A stretch of 64,000 nucleotides of DNA, from assembly GCA_964518635.1 (NCBI GenBank), contig CAZFGK010000010.1, positions 38,839-102,838 of the forward strand, read 5' to 3'. A program made the position numbers and the translations under genes. Below the pieces are notes generated by a model. The model ran no database searches. It saw only the letters and a list, made by a program, of their open reading frames with translations, and had not been told where the DNA came from. Each line of letters opens with the position of its first letter. Within the stretch, counting starts at the first letter, position 1. This DNA comes from CAZFGK01 sp964518635 (GTDB lineage Bacteria; Zixibacteria; MSB-5A5; GN15; FEB-12). Shown one piece after another: positions 9,235 through 17,014 of the stretch.

Positions 9235-9699
9235 ATGACTCCGGAAATATTTTGGCAAGCATTCTTGGCTACACTTCCGCCAGATCATCGCGCACACACT
9301 CTTCCTCATCCTGTCGCTGAAGGATTTGGGGACTCCGCTGAACTTGCAGAGGAGCTAGGACAATTGATCAATCAGGGAATCAAGACCGCGACTTGTGCTT
9401 CATTGTGGGAACATGAAGCTGAAGGTATTCCGATTCCGGTGGTGGGTCAGTATGACATCGTCCTTGATGGTCAACAGCAGCCGCTTTTGATCAGCGAGAT
9501 GACCGAAGTCACTATCAGGCCCTACGATGAAGTCGACTCGTCGTTCGCATTTGAGGAAGGGGAGGGAGATCGTTCTCTTGAATCATGGCGGGCTGGGCAT
9601 TGGCGTTTTTTCTCTCGTATTCTTGCCAAGATAGGACGAGAACCCGATCAGAAAATGCCGCTCATCTGTCAGCGATTCCGGGTTGTCTTTCGTCGCTGA
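9235..9699 (+). CDS. ASCH domain protein
   Basis: The 154-residue product matches the ASCH (PUA-like, RNA-binding) family. It has a helical N-terminal third, a GIKTATCASLWEHEAEG loop matching the K-T-A-T segment that lines the pocket, then VGQYDIVLDGQQQPLLISEMTEV and FAFEEGEGDRSLESWRAGH. Bacterial members include amidohydrolases of N4-acetylcytidine and presumed RNA-binding regulators; this one keeps the family lysine. A GTG at 9175 would add 20 residues that do not look like the family, so I use the ATG at 9235. The upstream 155 bases contain a GGCCACCC segment like the repeats described further on. Confidence 0.8.
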   Translation: MTPEIFWQAFLATLPPDHRAHTLPHPVAEGFGDSAELAEELGQLINQGIKTATCASLWEHEAEGIPIPVVGQYDIVLDGQQQPLLISEMTEVTIRPYDEVDSSFAFEEGEGDRSLESWRAGHWRFFSRILAKIGREPDQKMPLICQRFRVVFRR

Positions 9700-9745
9700 T
9701 TGAAGATGAGTTTCGATTTTTCTTAGAATGACTCCCGGCAGGAAC

Positions 9746-9874
9746 CTGTGGTGAGTTTGTCGAACCATCGCCGGGCCACCGTGTTGGGCAGGCCGGGAGG
9801 CCTGCCGCGCACAGAAATTATTGCAGCGTATTTTCCCTGAGGTCGGCTCCGTCCCTTCGACAAGCTCAGGACAG
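9746..9874. repeat. Inverted diverged repeat pair (TTCGACAA-CTCA type) around a GGCAGGCC hairpin
   Basis: The segments at about 9746-9767 and 9853-9874 are inverted, diverged copies of one motif whose core reads TTCGACAARCTCA followed by ACAGG. Between them at 9787-9806 is a perfect hairpin, GGCAGGCC-GGGA-GGCCTGCC. No reading frame across the region is credible. The motif resembles short dispersed repeats known from many bacterial genomes. A further degenerate copy lies at 36774-36796. It could fold into one long hairpin in RNA and sits 300 bases upstream of the sigma factor start. Confidence 0.6.
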
Positions 9875-9911
9875 GCTTCGGTGCCGACATCTTCTTTGCA
9901 TGATTTGAATC

Positions 9912-10022
9912 CCCGCACCCGAAGCGGGCCACCAAGGCGAAGAGAAAGACCAAGACCCACCCGTCAGAACGGATGGGCCACCCAAGACCAAGACAAAAGA
10001 CCCACCCGGAGGGTGGGGCACC
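9912..10022 (+). repeat. Array of three REP-like hairpins each ending in CCACC or similar
   Basis: Three hairpins follow one another between the ASCH gene and the sigma factor gene. The first is CCCGC...GCGGG then CCACC (9912-9933). The second has arms CCCACCCGT/ACGGATGGG with one mismatch, then CCACCC (9956-9983). The third is CCCACCC-GGA-GGGTGGG then GCACC (10001-10022). On the minus strand each hairpin is preceded by GGTGG or a near match. That is the layout of REP elements, in which a short tetranucleotide stands 5' of a palindrome. The same layout is found at 36.9, 37.2, 39.3 and 62.1-62.3 kb. Confidence 0.65.
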
Positions 10023-10177
10023 TAGAAGGGGCCTTCCTTCCAACTTCCCCCCTTGTCCCACAATGGGTTACTAGTCATCTGAACAGGTTTCGAATCGACC
10101 TCGAGTTCAAACAAAAAAGGGAACAAAAAGCCGAACCGGCAGTACTATGCTTAGACTCCAAGGAGGAGCAAGCTGAA

Positions 10178-10792
10178 ATGGCCAATGAAACTGTCAAGCT
10201 GACCGAAAAAGAGACCGATTACCGGCTCATGCGTAGTGTGCAAGCCGGGGATATGGTCGCTTTCAATGAAATCGTCGATCGTTACAAAGATCGACTGATG
10301 ACTGTCATCGGACGGATGCTCTCCTCCAACGAGGAAGCGGAAGATGTAGTACAAGAGACCTTCGTACGTGTCTATCAGCATCGTCAATCATTCAATTTCC
10401 AGCACTGCTTCTCAACCTGGATCTACACTATCGGGCTGAATCTCGCCCGGAACGAACTCCGCCGTCGCCGCAAATTCAAACATTACGACATCACCGAAAT
10501 GCAGGGTACGGAAAGTGAAATTTCTGTCGAGGCGAAGATTCCGTCCCGACTTCCTGAAGCGCTCGGCAAAGCGCTCGCAACATTACCTGAAAAATACAAG
10601 ATGGCGTTCGTGCTTCGCGATATCGATGAACTTCCCTATGAGGAAGTCGCCAAAGTTCTGGATGTCCCATTGGGGACCGTCAAGTCACGGGTGAATCGTG
10701 CCCGGCTGATGCTTCGCGAGCAGCTCGAACCACGAATGGAGGAACAGCATGCGTTGTCAAAAGGCACGCTCTTGCCTGTCGGCTTACTGTAA
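10178..10792 (+). CDS. ECF sigma factor (RpoE-like, sigma-70 family)
   Basis: The 204-residue product has sigma region 2 (VAFNEIVDRYKDRLMTVIGR, then EAEDVVQETFVRVYQ) and region 4 with the helix-turn-helix LPYEEVAKVLDVPLGTVKSR. The start at 10178 has a strong AAGGAGGAG about 9 bases upstream. The same frame stays open far upstream, but that part crosses the hairpin repeats and is not coding. The last 44 bases overlap the anti-sigma gene, which is the usual arrangement for a sigma factor and its own inhibitor. It directs RNA polymerase to a regulon not visible here, probably envelope-stress or surface genes given the two downstream partners. Confidence 0.93.
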   Translation: MANETVKLTEKETDYRLMRSVQAGDMVAFNEIVDRYKDRLMTVIGRMLSSNEEAEDVVQETFVRVYQHRQSFNFQHCFSTWIYTIGLNLARNELRRRRKFKHYDITEMQGTESEISVEAKIPSRLPEALGKALATLPEKYKMAFVLRDIDELPYEEVAKVLDVPLGTVKSRVNRARLMLREQLEPRMEEQHALSKGTLLPVGLL

Positions 10793-11513
10793 CAACGAGC
10801 TTGGCGAACGCCAGTCGCTCGAAATTCGCGGTCATCTCGCGTCATGTGCGTCATGCCGTGAAGCCGAACGCTCATGGCTGGCACTTCGCGAAGCAACCAA
10901 AGAAATCCCGACCCGCAAGGTCTCGAATGATTTCAATGCACGTTTGCTGAATCGTATCGCCGAAGAACGATTCACCGAAACTCGTCAGTCGATTCCGCAG
11001 CCGTCATCTTTGGGCTGGCTTCGGTTTCGTCAGTGGATTCCGGCGTTGGCTGGTTCCGCGGCGGTCGCGCTGATGGTTGCCACTGGTGTTATCCAGCGTG
11101 GCGCGACTTTACTTCCTGCACTCGTGAACGAAGGAAAGACTACCCTATCGACCGATATCGCTCTTGATGATTCTTATCTCACTGCTCAGCCGGGTCTCTC
11201 GCAGCAGCGTCGCCTCGGAACGCTTCTGCATGAAGGTCAGTCGATTCATCAGTCGATGGCACTCTCTGATCGGGTCAGTTCATTGTCGCGTGGTTTGAGC
11301 CCGCAAAGTGGATTTGGAGCGCAGTTTGCAAATTCGTCAAATGCTGGTTATAGCCGGAACCCGTACCAAGTGTATGGCCGTCGTACTCAGTTAATGCCGG
11401 GTTCGATTGTGATTCGACGTGAGATCGGTTTTAGTGGTGAGCGGATGCGTATCTACCTCGTTCCGACTCCAGACTCCCAAACCAGTCATGGGGGGGAAGC
11501 CGCCAGGTACTAA
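10749..11513 (+). CDS. Zinc-finger anti-sigma factor, membrane-spanning
   Basis: The N-terminal 45 residues carry the ZAS zinc-binding arrangement, with RCQKARSCLSAYCNNEL leading into HLASCASC (H-x3-C-x2-C). This is the hallmark of anti-sigma factors that hold ECF sigma factors inactive. One membrane helix follows at about residues 96-115 (WIPALAGSAAVALMVATGVI), then a periplasmic domain of about 135 residues rich in Ser, Gln and Gly. GGAGG lies just before the ATG, within the end of the sigma gene. The stop codon is immediately followed by the ATG of the HtrA-like gene, so all three are one transcript. Release of the sigma factor would normally need a protease acting on this protein. Confidence 0.88.
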   Translation: MRCQKARSCLSAYCNNELGERQSLEIRGHLASCASCREAERSWLALREATKEIPTRKVSNDFNARLLNRIAEERFTETRQSIPQPSSLGWLRFRQWIPALAGSAAVALMVATGVIQRGATLLPALVNEGKTTLSTDIALDDSYLTAQPGLSQQRRLGTLLHEGQSIHQSMALSDRVSSLSRGLSPQSGFGAQFANSSNAGYSRNPYQVYGRRTQLMPGSIVIRREIGFSGERMRIYLVPTPDSQTSHGGEAARY

Positions 11514-12728
11514 ATGTTCATGAACTCCACTGCGACCGCAAGACGAGCACTCTCGATCCTTGCGGTTGCTTGTTTCAGCCAGACTCTCACACCTCAGATC
11601 ACACACGCGCAGGCGAATCTATCGGCGAATAATCCGGTTCTCGGTTCGCTCGAAACTGCATTGGGTGATCTGGTCACTCGACTTGGACGGTCGATTGTCA
11701 CGGTTGAGATATTTCCTCATTCCCAACATGCGACTGGTGTCGTAGATAAGATCCCGATGGCACGCCCTCTTGATGGATCGAATGGTCGTGTGTGCAGCGG
11801 AGTGATAGTCGATACCGGTGGACTGGTACTCACCACTGCACCGTTTGAGCATATCGACGGTGAGTTTGTGATCGCCTACGAAGGGAAACGATATCCGGCG
11901 CAGTTGATCGGGATCGATTACGTCGAATCGATTGCGTTGCTTCGCGCCCCCGGCCTTGTCGGGACTGTCGCGCAGATTTCACAGGCGCAATTGTGTACGG
12001 GGCAGATGGTCCTCGCGTTGGGAACAGCGATGGGGATTCGTTCGGCACCGAGTCTTGGATTTTGCGCCGGTTATCGCGGTGACGGGACATTGCAAACCAG
12101 CACTCCATATTCTGATACCTATGCCGGCGGTGCATTGTTCGATCTGTCAGGTCGACTTTATGGGCTGATGACCGGTCGAGAAATGGATGCCGCTCCGTTC
12201 GCTCTGGCAGTTCCCGCCTATCGCATTCGTACCAGCATCGAACTGCTCAAAGTAGGGGGAGACCGTGACGCCGGATTTCTTGGAATGGGTGGACGGTCGG
12301 TTCGTTTTGGTCTTCGTGGAAATGGGAGTCAACTGCTGACTGGCTCAGCTGCGACGCAGGCATCAAATGAAATCCGTACTGGATTGTTGGTTGGCGTTGT
12401 TGATCCTTCCTCCCCCGGGGCACGAGCCGGACTTCAGCCTGGCGATCTGATCACCGATTTCGGGACCGCACCGGTGAATGATCAGGATGCGTTTTCGCGA
12501 GTCGTCCGGCTGATGCAGCCGGGATCGGTCGCGCCGATGACAGTCATCCGTGGCGAGATGGTTCTCACCCTCATGGTTCAGGTAGGCAGCCGAAAAGAGA
12601 CATTCAGAAACGCAGTGATCCCTTCCAATATGAATGAAAATACCCCGTCCGATTCCCTCCTTGCAATCTTTCTATCGATGCAAAAGCAGCTCGATCAGCT
12701 GCAGCAGCAACTCTTTCGTCGTCAGTAG
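11514..12728 (+). CDS. HtrA/DegP-like PDZ protein with lost catalytic triad (pseudoprotease)
   Basis: The protein has a signal peptide ending ITHAQ, a trypsin-like domain (about residues 45-245), a PDZ domain (about 285-370) and a Gln-rich C-terminus. Aligned with DegP, the fold is clear (CSGVIVDTGGLVLT..., IGIDYVESIALL, TYAGGALFDLSGRLYGL) but all three catalytic residues are replaced. The LTNNH histidine is Pro in LTTAP, the SDIALL aspartate is Ser in ESIALL, and the GNSGG serine is Ala in TYAGG. It should therefore bind but not cut. Its gene begins directly after the anti-sigma stop codon, so it is probably a periplasmic sensor or shield acting on the anti-sigma factor; that role is inferred. 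Confidence 0.85.
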   Translation: MFMNSTATARRALSILAVACFSQTLTPQITHAQANLSANNPVLGSLETALGDLVTRLGRSIVTVEIFPHSQHATGVVDKIPMARPLDGSNGRVCSGVIVDTGGLVLTTAPFEHIDGEFVIAYEGKRYPAQLIGIDYVESIALLRAPGLVGTVAQISQAQLCTGQMVLALGTAMGIRSAPSLGFCAGYRGDGTLQTSTPYSDTYAGGALFDLSGRLYGLMTGREMDAAPFALAVPAYRIRTSIELLKVGGDRDAGFLGMGGRSVRFGLRGNGSQLLTGSAATQASNEIRTGLLVGVVDPSSPGARAGLQPGDLITDFGTAPVNDQDAFSRVVRLMQPGSVAPMTVIRGEMVLTLMVQVGSRKETFRNAVIPSNMNENTPSDSLLAIFLSMQKQLDQLQQQLFRRQ

Positions 12729-12770
12729 TTTAAGATTCTCAGCGAGGGCCAAAACGGCTACCTTTTAGGG

Positions 12771-13490
12771 ATGTCGGCTCGCAACTTCCTGTCCCACTCA
12801 GTAGTTGAATATCTGCGCTCACGTGAACGAAGCGCAGAGGAGATCTCTCTGTCCAATCCATCCATCGAAGCGGATGATCACGCCCTTATGCTTTGTGGGG
12901 TCGCGCTGGTGGAATCGACGCCGGAAGGGTTGAGTGCTGCGATTACTCATGGCCGACAGATGGGGATGTCGAGGATCCAATTGGAAGAGTGCGCGCTGCA
13001 ATCCTATCTCTTTCTCGGCTTTCCGCGAATGATCACTGCCCTTGAGATTCTCTCGCAGGTCTGGCCGGATGGAAACACTACCAAGTCTGAACGAGTTGAT
13101 CTTACTGCTCTGGCTCCATCGAGCGAACAGCTTCAACAGCACTGGGAGGATGGTGTAGAGCAATGTGGTGTCATCTACGGAAAGAAATTCAATGACCTTG
13201 CCTCATATATGTACACAGTCTCACCGACGCTGCTCACCTGGATGATACAGGAAGGGTATGGAAAGGTCCTGAGCAGACCGGGACTCCAACTTTCCAGCAG
13301 AGAACTTCTCAACGTCTCGATGCTGCTGCTAGAAGAGCGTGAGCGTCAACTCTACGCCCATCTTCGTGGTGCGATGAACGCTGGAGTTGAGCCAGAGCGA
13401 CTGATACAATTTTCTGAATTGCATACTCCGTTTAGTTCAGCTGGAACTGCGATGGCTACCGGAATAGTCAGGCGATTGATTTCAAGATGA
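12771..13490 (+). CDS. Carboxymuconolactone decarboxylase-like (CMD) helical protein
   Basis: Two CMD/AhpD-like helical repeats can be seen. One is at about residues 40-100 (HGRQMGMSRIQLEECALQSY, then FLGFPRMITALEIL). The other is in the C-terminal half (LSSRELLNVSMLLLEERERQ, then HLRGAMNAGVEPERLIQ). The AhpD CxxC redox pair is absent: the first repeat has a single Cys, so peroxidase activity is unlikely. The gene overlaps tamB by ATGA, which is an unexpected partner for the TamA/TamB envelope machine. The role is unknown. The start at 12771 is preceded by a weak purine-rich stretch. Confidence 0.7.
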   Translation: MSARNFLSHSVVEYLRSRERSAEEISLSNPSIEADDHALMLCGVALVESTPEGLSAAITHGRQMGMSRIQLEECALQSYLFLGFPRMITALEILSQVWPDGNTTKSERVDLTALAPSSEQLQQHWEDGVEQCGVIYGKKFNDLASYMYTVSPTLLTWMIQEGYGKVLSRPGLQLSSRELLNVSMLLLEERERQLYAHLRGAMNAGVEPERLIQFSELHTPFSSAGTAMATGIVRRLISR

Positions 13491-16400
13491 AACTCTACTG
13501 GAAAATCCTGCTGGTTACGGCGGGGCTTCTGATTGTCGGTGTCACAGCTGTTGGCATGTATCTCTTTCAGTTTGGTGGGATGGAGCGTCTGGTCACCACA
13601 CAGGTGAATTCTCTCCTTCGTGGGACAACTCATCTTCGAGTGACGGTGGGTGATATCGGCGGGGATGGATTCAACGGTCTTATCGTCCGTCATCTGGAAG
13701 TTCGCTATGAGGATTCGCTAGGGAGTACGCCGCTCTTGCTGGCATCATCGGTACGGGTGACCTATTCACTGCGCGGACTTCTAGATGAAGACTATTCTTT
13801 CGGTGAGCTGCAACTCGACTCTTTGTATGCCCGTCTCGTTGAGCGACCAGATGGCTCACTACTCGGATTCGATATTTCACCCGGGAGAGATACCACTGTC
13901 CGGCGATTCGACAAAGGCCGACCTCTCGAACTGTCGGTAGCCAATTTACAAATCTCAAATGGCATCATTGAACTGCTTCGAGCGAAGGATACGATTACGG
14001 TTCGTGACATTGCCCTGCAAAGTAGTCTGAATCTAGAATCCGGTACGCTTGCTCTGGAACTCGACTCTCTTCGAGCGGTCATTGATTCACCACAAGTGAC
14101 CATACGCAATCTCCGGGGAAAGATCACCGCCGGTTCAACTACGATAGCCGCGCAGGATCTCACCCTTGAATACGACAGTACTCGTGTCCAACTCACCGGA
14201 GCAGGGAGCGTGCGTCCGCTTCGCATGTCGGCGCAGGTGAGTATGACAGGTCTTGACCTTGATATACTTCGCCCCATGTTTCGAGTCTACCTGACCGGAT
14301 TAGTGAATGTGGATGGGCGACTGCAGATTTCAGATAGTGCGATTACCGGGGATGCCCGTGTCCGCGGCGATTTTCTGGGGATGCCCTTTCGTGATGTGAT
14401 GACAAAATTTGCGATTGTCGATGAAGTGCTCACCCTCGACAATGTGAGAGGGGCGATCTTTGATTCGACAGAGGTCAATGGATCAGGTTGGATTTCATTC
14501 AAGCAGTATCCGGAAGAGTATGCCTTCAATGGCACTGTTCAGCGATTTGATCTTGCCAGACTTGCCGGTGAAGAATTATTCAGCTCATTGAATGGGACAG
14601 TAGGATTGAGTGGGAAGTCATTTGATCTGCATGAACTTCGACTTGAAATCATGGCGCAACTGGGGGCATCGAGTTTGAGCGGGCATGATGTCGATTCCGC
14701 CGATGGGCGTTTTATCGTCTACGCCGATTCTCTCATACTCGATGGTCCGGTCGGACTCACCATTGGTGAGACACACGGCGTTGCGACAGGGAAACTTCAG
14801 TATCAGAATATGATTGATCTGCAGGTTAAATTTACTTCTTCAGATATTGCTCCGATCATGGAGCGCTATCAATTACTTGCATTACGAGGAGCGGCTCGCG
14901 GGGATATTCACCTGACTGGTCAGACGCTCCAACCGAACGGGGAGTTTGAGCTTCGATCAGATTCTCTCTGGTGGGACACGCTGTTTACTCCCTCGGTACG
15001 AGCGACGATGACCCTTGCCAATGTATTCGAAAATCCAAGCGGTCCTCTTGCAGTGGACTGGGACAGTGCTCAATGGAGATCAGTGGCAATGGGACCTGCC
15101 AGAGCCGAGTTTCTGCTTCATGACGACCGTCTCGATATGTTGTCGACTGAGCTGCGCGTAGGAATAGCGGATATCAATGGCATCGGAATGTTGGAACTGA
15201 GTGAAGGGAATCGAAGTGCACGACTTGATGCACTCTCGATCAAGTTTCTGGATCATTCCTTTTCACTCACGCAGCCAACGATTTTCGCAATTTCTGATGA
15301 ACGAGTATCCGTTCAGTCCTTCTCAGTTCGAGAGGGGAATGCGCAGATGATGTTGAACGGAAGTGTTTCGTCTGATTCATCCGTTCAGGTCGATGTGCAG
15401 CTCTCAAATGTCGCAGTCGAGCCCTGGGTCACGTTGTTTCGCAGTGATCTCCACACCTCCGGTATATTTTCCGGTACCATTACTGCCGGTGGAACCATTC
15501 GTCGCCCTGAGCTGATGCTTGCAGCATCGGTCGATTCAGTCTTCTACGACTCTCTTTATCTTGGGCAGATTACTGGTCGGGCAAACTATAGTGACGGACT
15601 TCTTGTCTGTGATTCAGTTCTACTGAAAACACCACAGGGGAGACATCTGGTGCGCGGCTATCTCCCGATGAATCTCTCACCACAAGCGAAGCAGATTATC
15701 GATCGTAAAGCACCGCTGGCATTAACGATGGAGTCAATCGAGCGCGGTTTCGATATTGTCCCATACTGGCTGCCGTCGATTGAGGACATCCAGGGAGAAC
15801 TCCGCGCGCCATTTCAACTCAAAGGGAATTACGACAGTCTAGAGCTTATCGGTGCGATCACTCTTGCGGATATCAAAGTGAAGTATGTCGATCTGATTGA
15901 TACTCTTTACATCGACTCAGCCACGGTTCAGATGCAGAACAACAGACTTGTCTTGGAGAATTTCACTGGCTGGACGCCGGATTTCAGGCGGAAAGGGAGA
16001 CGAGCACCTGCTGAAGTGGACGGGACAATCACTATTAAATCGCTCGACAGTGTTTTGTATGCACTCAATATCAGTTTTCCGCGAGAGTTTCCGATTCGTT
16101 ATGAGCTGGATGATATTGAGGCGGTAGTTGAAGGAGATCTTGCCGTCAACGGCTACAATCGACCATCCGTAACCGGAAACATTGCGGTGTTGTCGATGCA
16201 GTATCGAGTTGAATTCGCGAAGGCAGGGGAGGGATTCCCCTTAATGGGGGCTCTTGCTGCCGACGAGTACCTTGATCTTGATATTGAGGTCGAGATTCCT
16301 TCAAATTACTACATTCACAACCAGGACATTGATGCAGAATTTTCTGGCCAAATGAATATCCGAAGAGAGAGTAATCTTTATCGGTACACTGGTGAGATGG

Positions 16401-17014
16401 AAGTCGTCCGAGGAAAGGCTTATCTCTTTGACAAAACATTTGTCATTACGCCCGGTGGGACGGCAACATTTAACGGTGAAGATCGTTTTAATCCACAACT
16501 CGACATCATTGCTTGTACAATAATTCCGAGCCTCTCTGATACGTCAGAGACAATAGAGCAATTAGAACTATGTATCCATGTAACAGGGACGCTCGAGCTA
16601 CCGGAAATCAATCCGGTTGCAGGCTCAAGTTTCACTCGTGAAGATATATTCCCGCTGCTCATTGCCAACTACTATTCCAATCAGGGGACACGAGCATCCA
16701 GCTCTCTTGAACAACGAGTGCAGAGCTTAGTGGCATCACAGGTGTCGCAGATCGGGACTTCGCAGCTCGGAAGAATTCTCGGCGTCGAGACCTTTCAGAT
16801 CGATCCGGGAAATTCGACCCGTTTCAATGTTCGCCGCACGTATGTAACTCTCGGGTTGTATACCCTGCCACGCCTCTATGTCTACTCACGCTCTGCCATT
16901 GAAGGTCAGGAGCTTGGCTTCGAGTATCGATTCAATCGGACCGCGCAGCTGGAAGGGCTTCGCGATCGGGATGAACTCTATCACCTCAATCTCAAATTGC
17001 ACTGGGAGTTTTGA
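13487..17014 (+). CDS. tamB: TamB-like translocation and assembly module / lipid-transfer protein
   Basis: The 1175-residue protein begins with a single membrane anchor (ILLVTAGLLIVGVTAVGMYLF). A long run of amphipathic beta strands follows, ending in the DUF490 domain that defines TamB (C-terminal ~350 residues). The last residues are LNLKLHWEF with a terminal Phe, as expected for a partner of an outer-membrane barrel. TamB proteins form a hydrophobic groove across the periplasm and move phospholipids or help barrel insertion. Its start overlaps the CMD gene and its stop overlaps tamA (TTGA), so synthesis is coupled. Several in-frame shadows inside it are not genes. Confidence 0.9.
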   Translation: MKLYWKILLVTAGLLIVGVTAVGMYLFQFGGMERLVTTQVNSLLRGTTHLRVTVGDIGGDGFNGLIVRHLEVRYEDSLGSTPLLLASSVRVTYSLRGLLDEDYSFGELQLDSLYARLVERPDGSLLGFDISPGRDTTVRRFDKGRPLELSVANLQISNGIIELLRAKDTITVRDIALQSSLNLESGTLALELDSLRAVIDSPQVTIRNLRGKITAGSTTIAAQDLTLEYDSTRVQLTGAGSVRPLRMSAQVSMTGLDLDILRPMFRVYLTGLVNVDGRLQISDSAITGDARVRGDFLGMPFRDVMTKFAIVDEVLTLDNVRGAIFDSTEVNGSGWISFKQYPEEYAFNGTVQRFDLARLAGEELFSSLNGTVGLSGKSFDLHELRLEIMAQLGASSLSGHDVDSADGRFIVYADSLILDGPVGLTIGETHGVATGKLQYQNMIDLQVKFTSSDIAPIMERYQLLALRGAARGDIHLTGQTLQPNGEFELRSDSLWWDTLFTPSVRATMTLANVFENPSGPLAVDWDSAQWRSVAMGPARAEFLLHDDRLDMLSTELRVGIADINGIGMLELSEGNRSARLDALSIKFLDHSFSLTQPTIFAISDERVSVQSFSVREGNAQMMLNGSVSSDSSVQVDVQLSNVAVEPWVTLFRSDLHTSGIFSGTITAGGTIRRPELMLAASVDSVFYDSLYLGQITGRANYSDGLLVCDSVLLKTPQGRHLVRGYLPMNLSPQAKQIIDRKAPLALTMESIERGFDIVPYWLPSIEDIQGELRAPFQLKGNYDSLELIGAITLADIKVKYVDLIDTLYIDSATVQMQNNRLVLENFTGWTPDFRRKGRRAPAEVDGTITIKSLDSVLYALNISFPREFPIRYELDDIEAVVEGDLAVNGYNRPSVTGNIAVLSMQYRVEFAKAGEGFPLMGALAADEYLDLDIEVEIPSNYYIHNQDIDAEFSGQMNIRRESNLYRYTGEMEVVRGKAYLFDKTFVITPGGTATFNGEDRFNPQLDIIACTIIPSLSDTSETIEQLELCIHVTGTLELPEINPVAGSSFTREDIFPLLIANYYSNQGTRASSSLEQRVQSLVASQVSQIGTSQLGRILGVETFQIDPGNSTRFNVRRTYVTLGLYTLPRLYVYSRSAIEGQELGFEYRFNRTAQLEGLRDRDELYHLNLKLHWEF

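Noticed and set aside
9746..10022. CRISPR-like array
   Set aside because: The units differ in length and sequence and form separate hairpins; spacers of constant size are missing. No cas genes are in the window.
9821..10177. 5' extension of the sigma factor frame
   Set aside because: It crosses the hairpin repeats and has no family similarity, and a strong ribosome site stands before the ATG at 10178.
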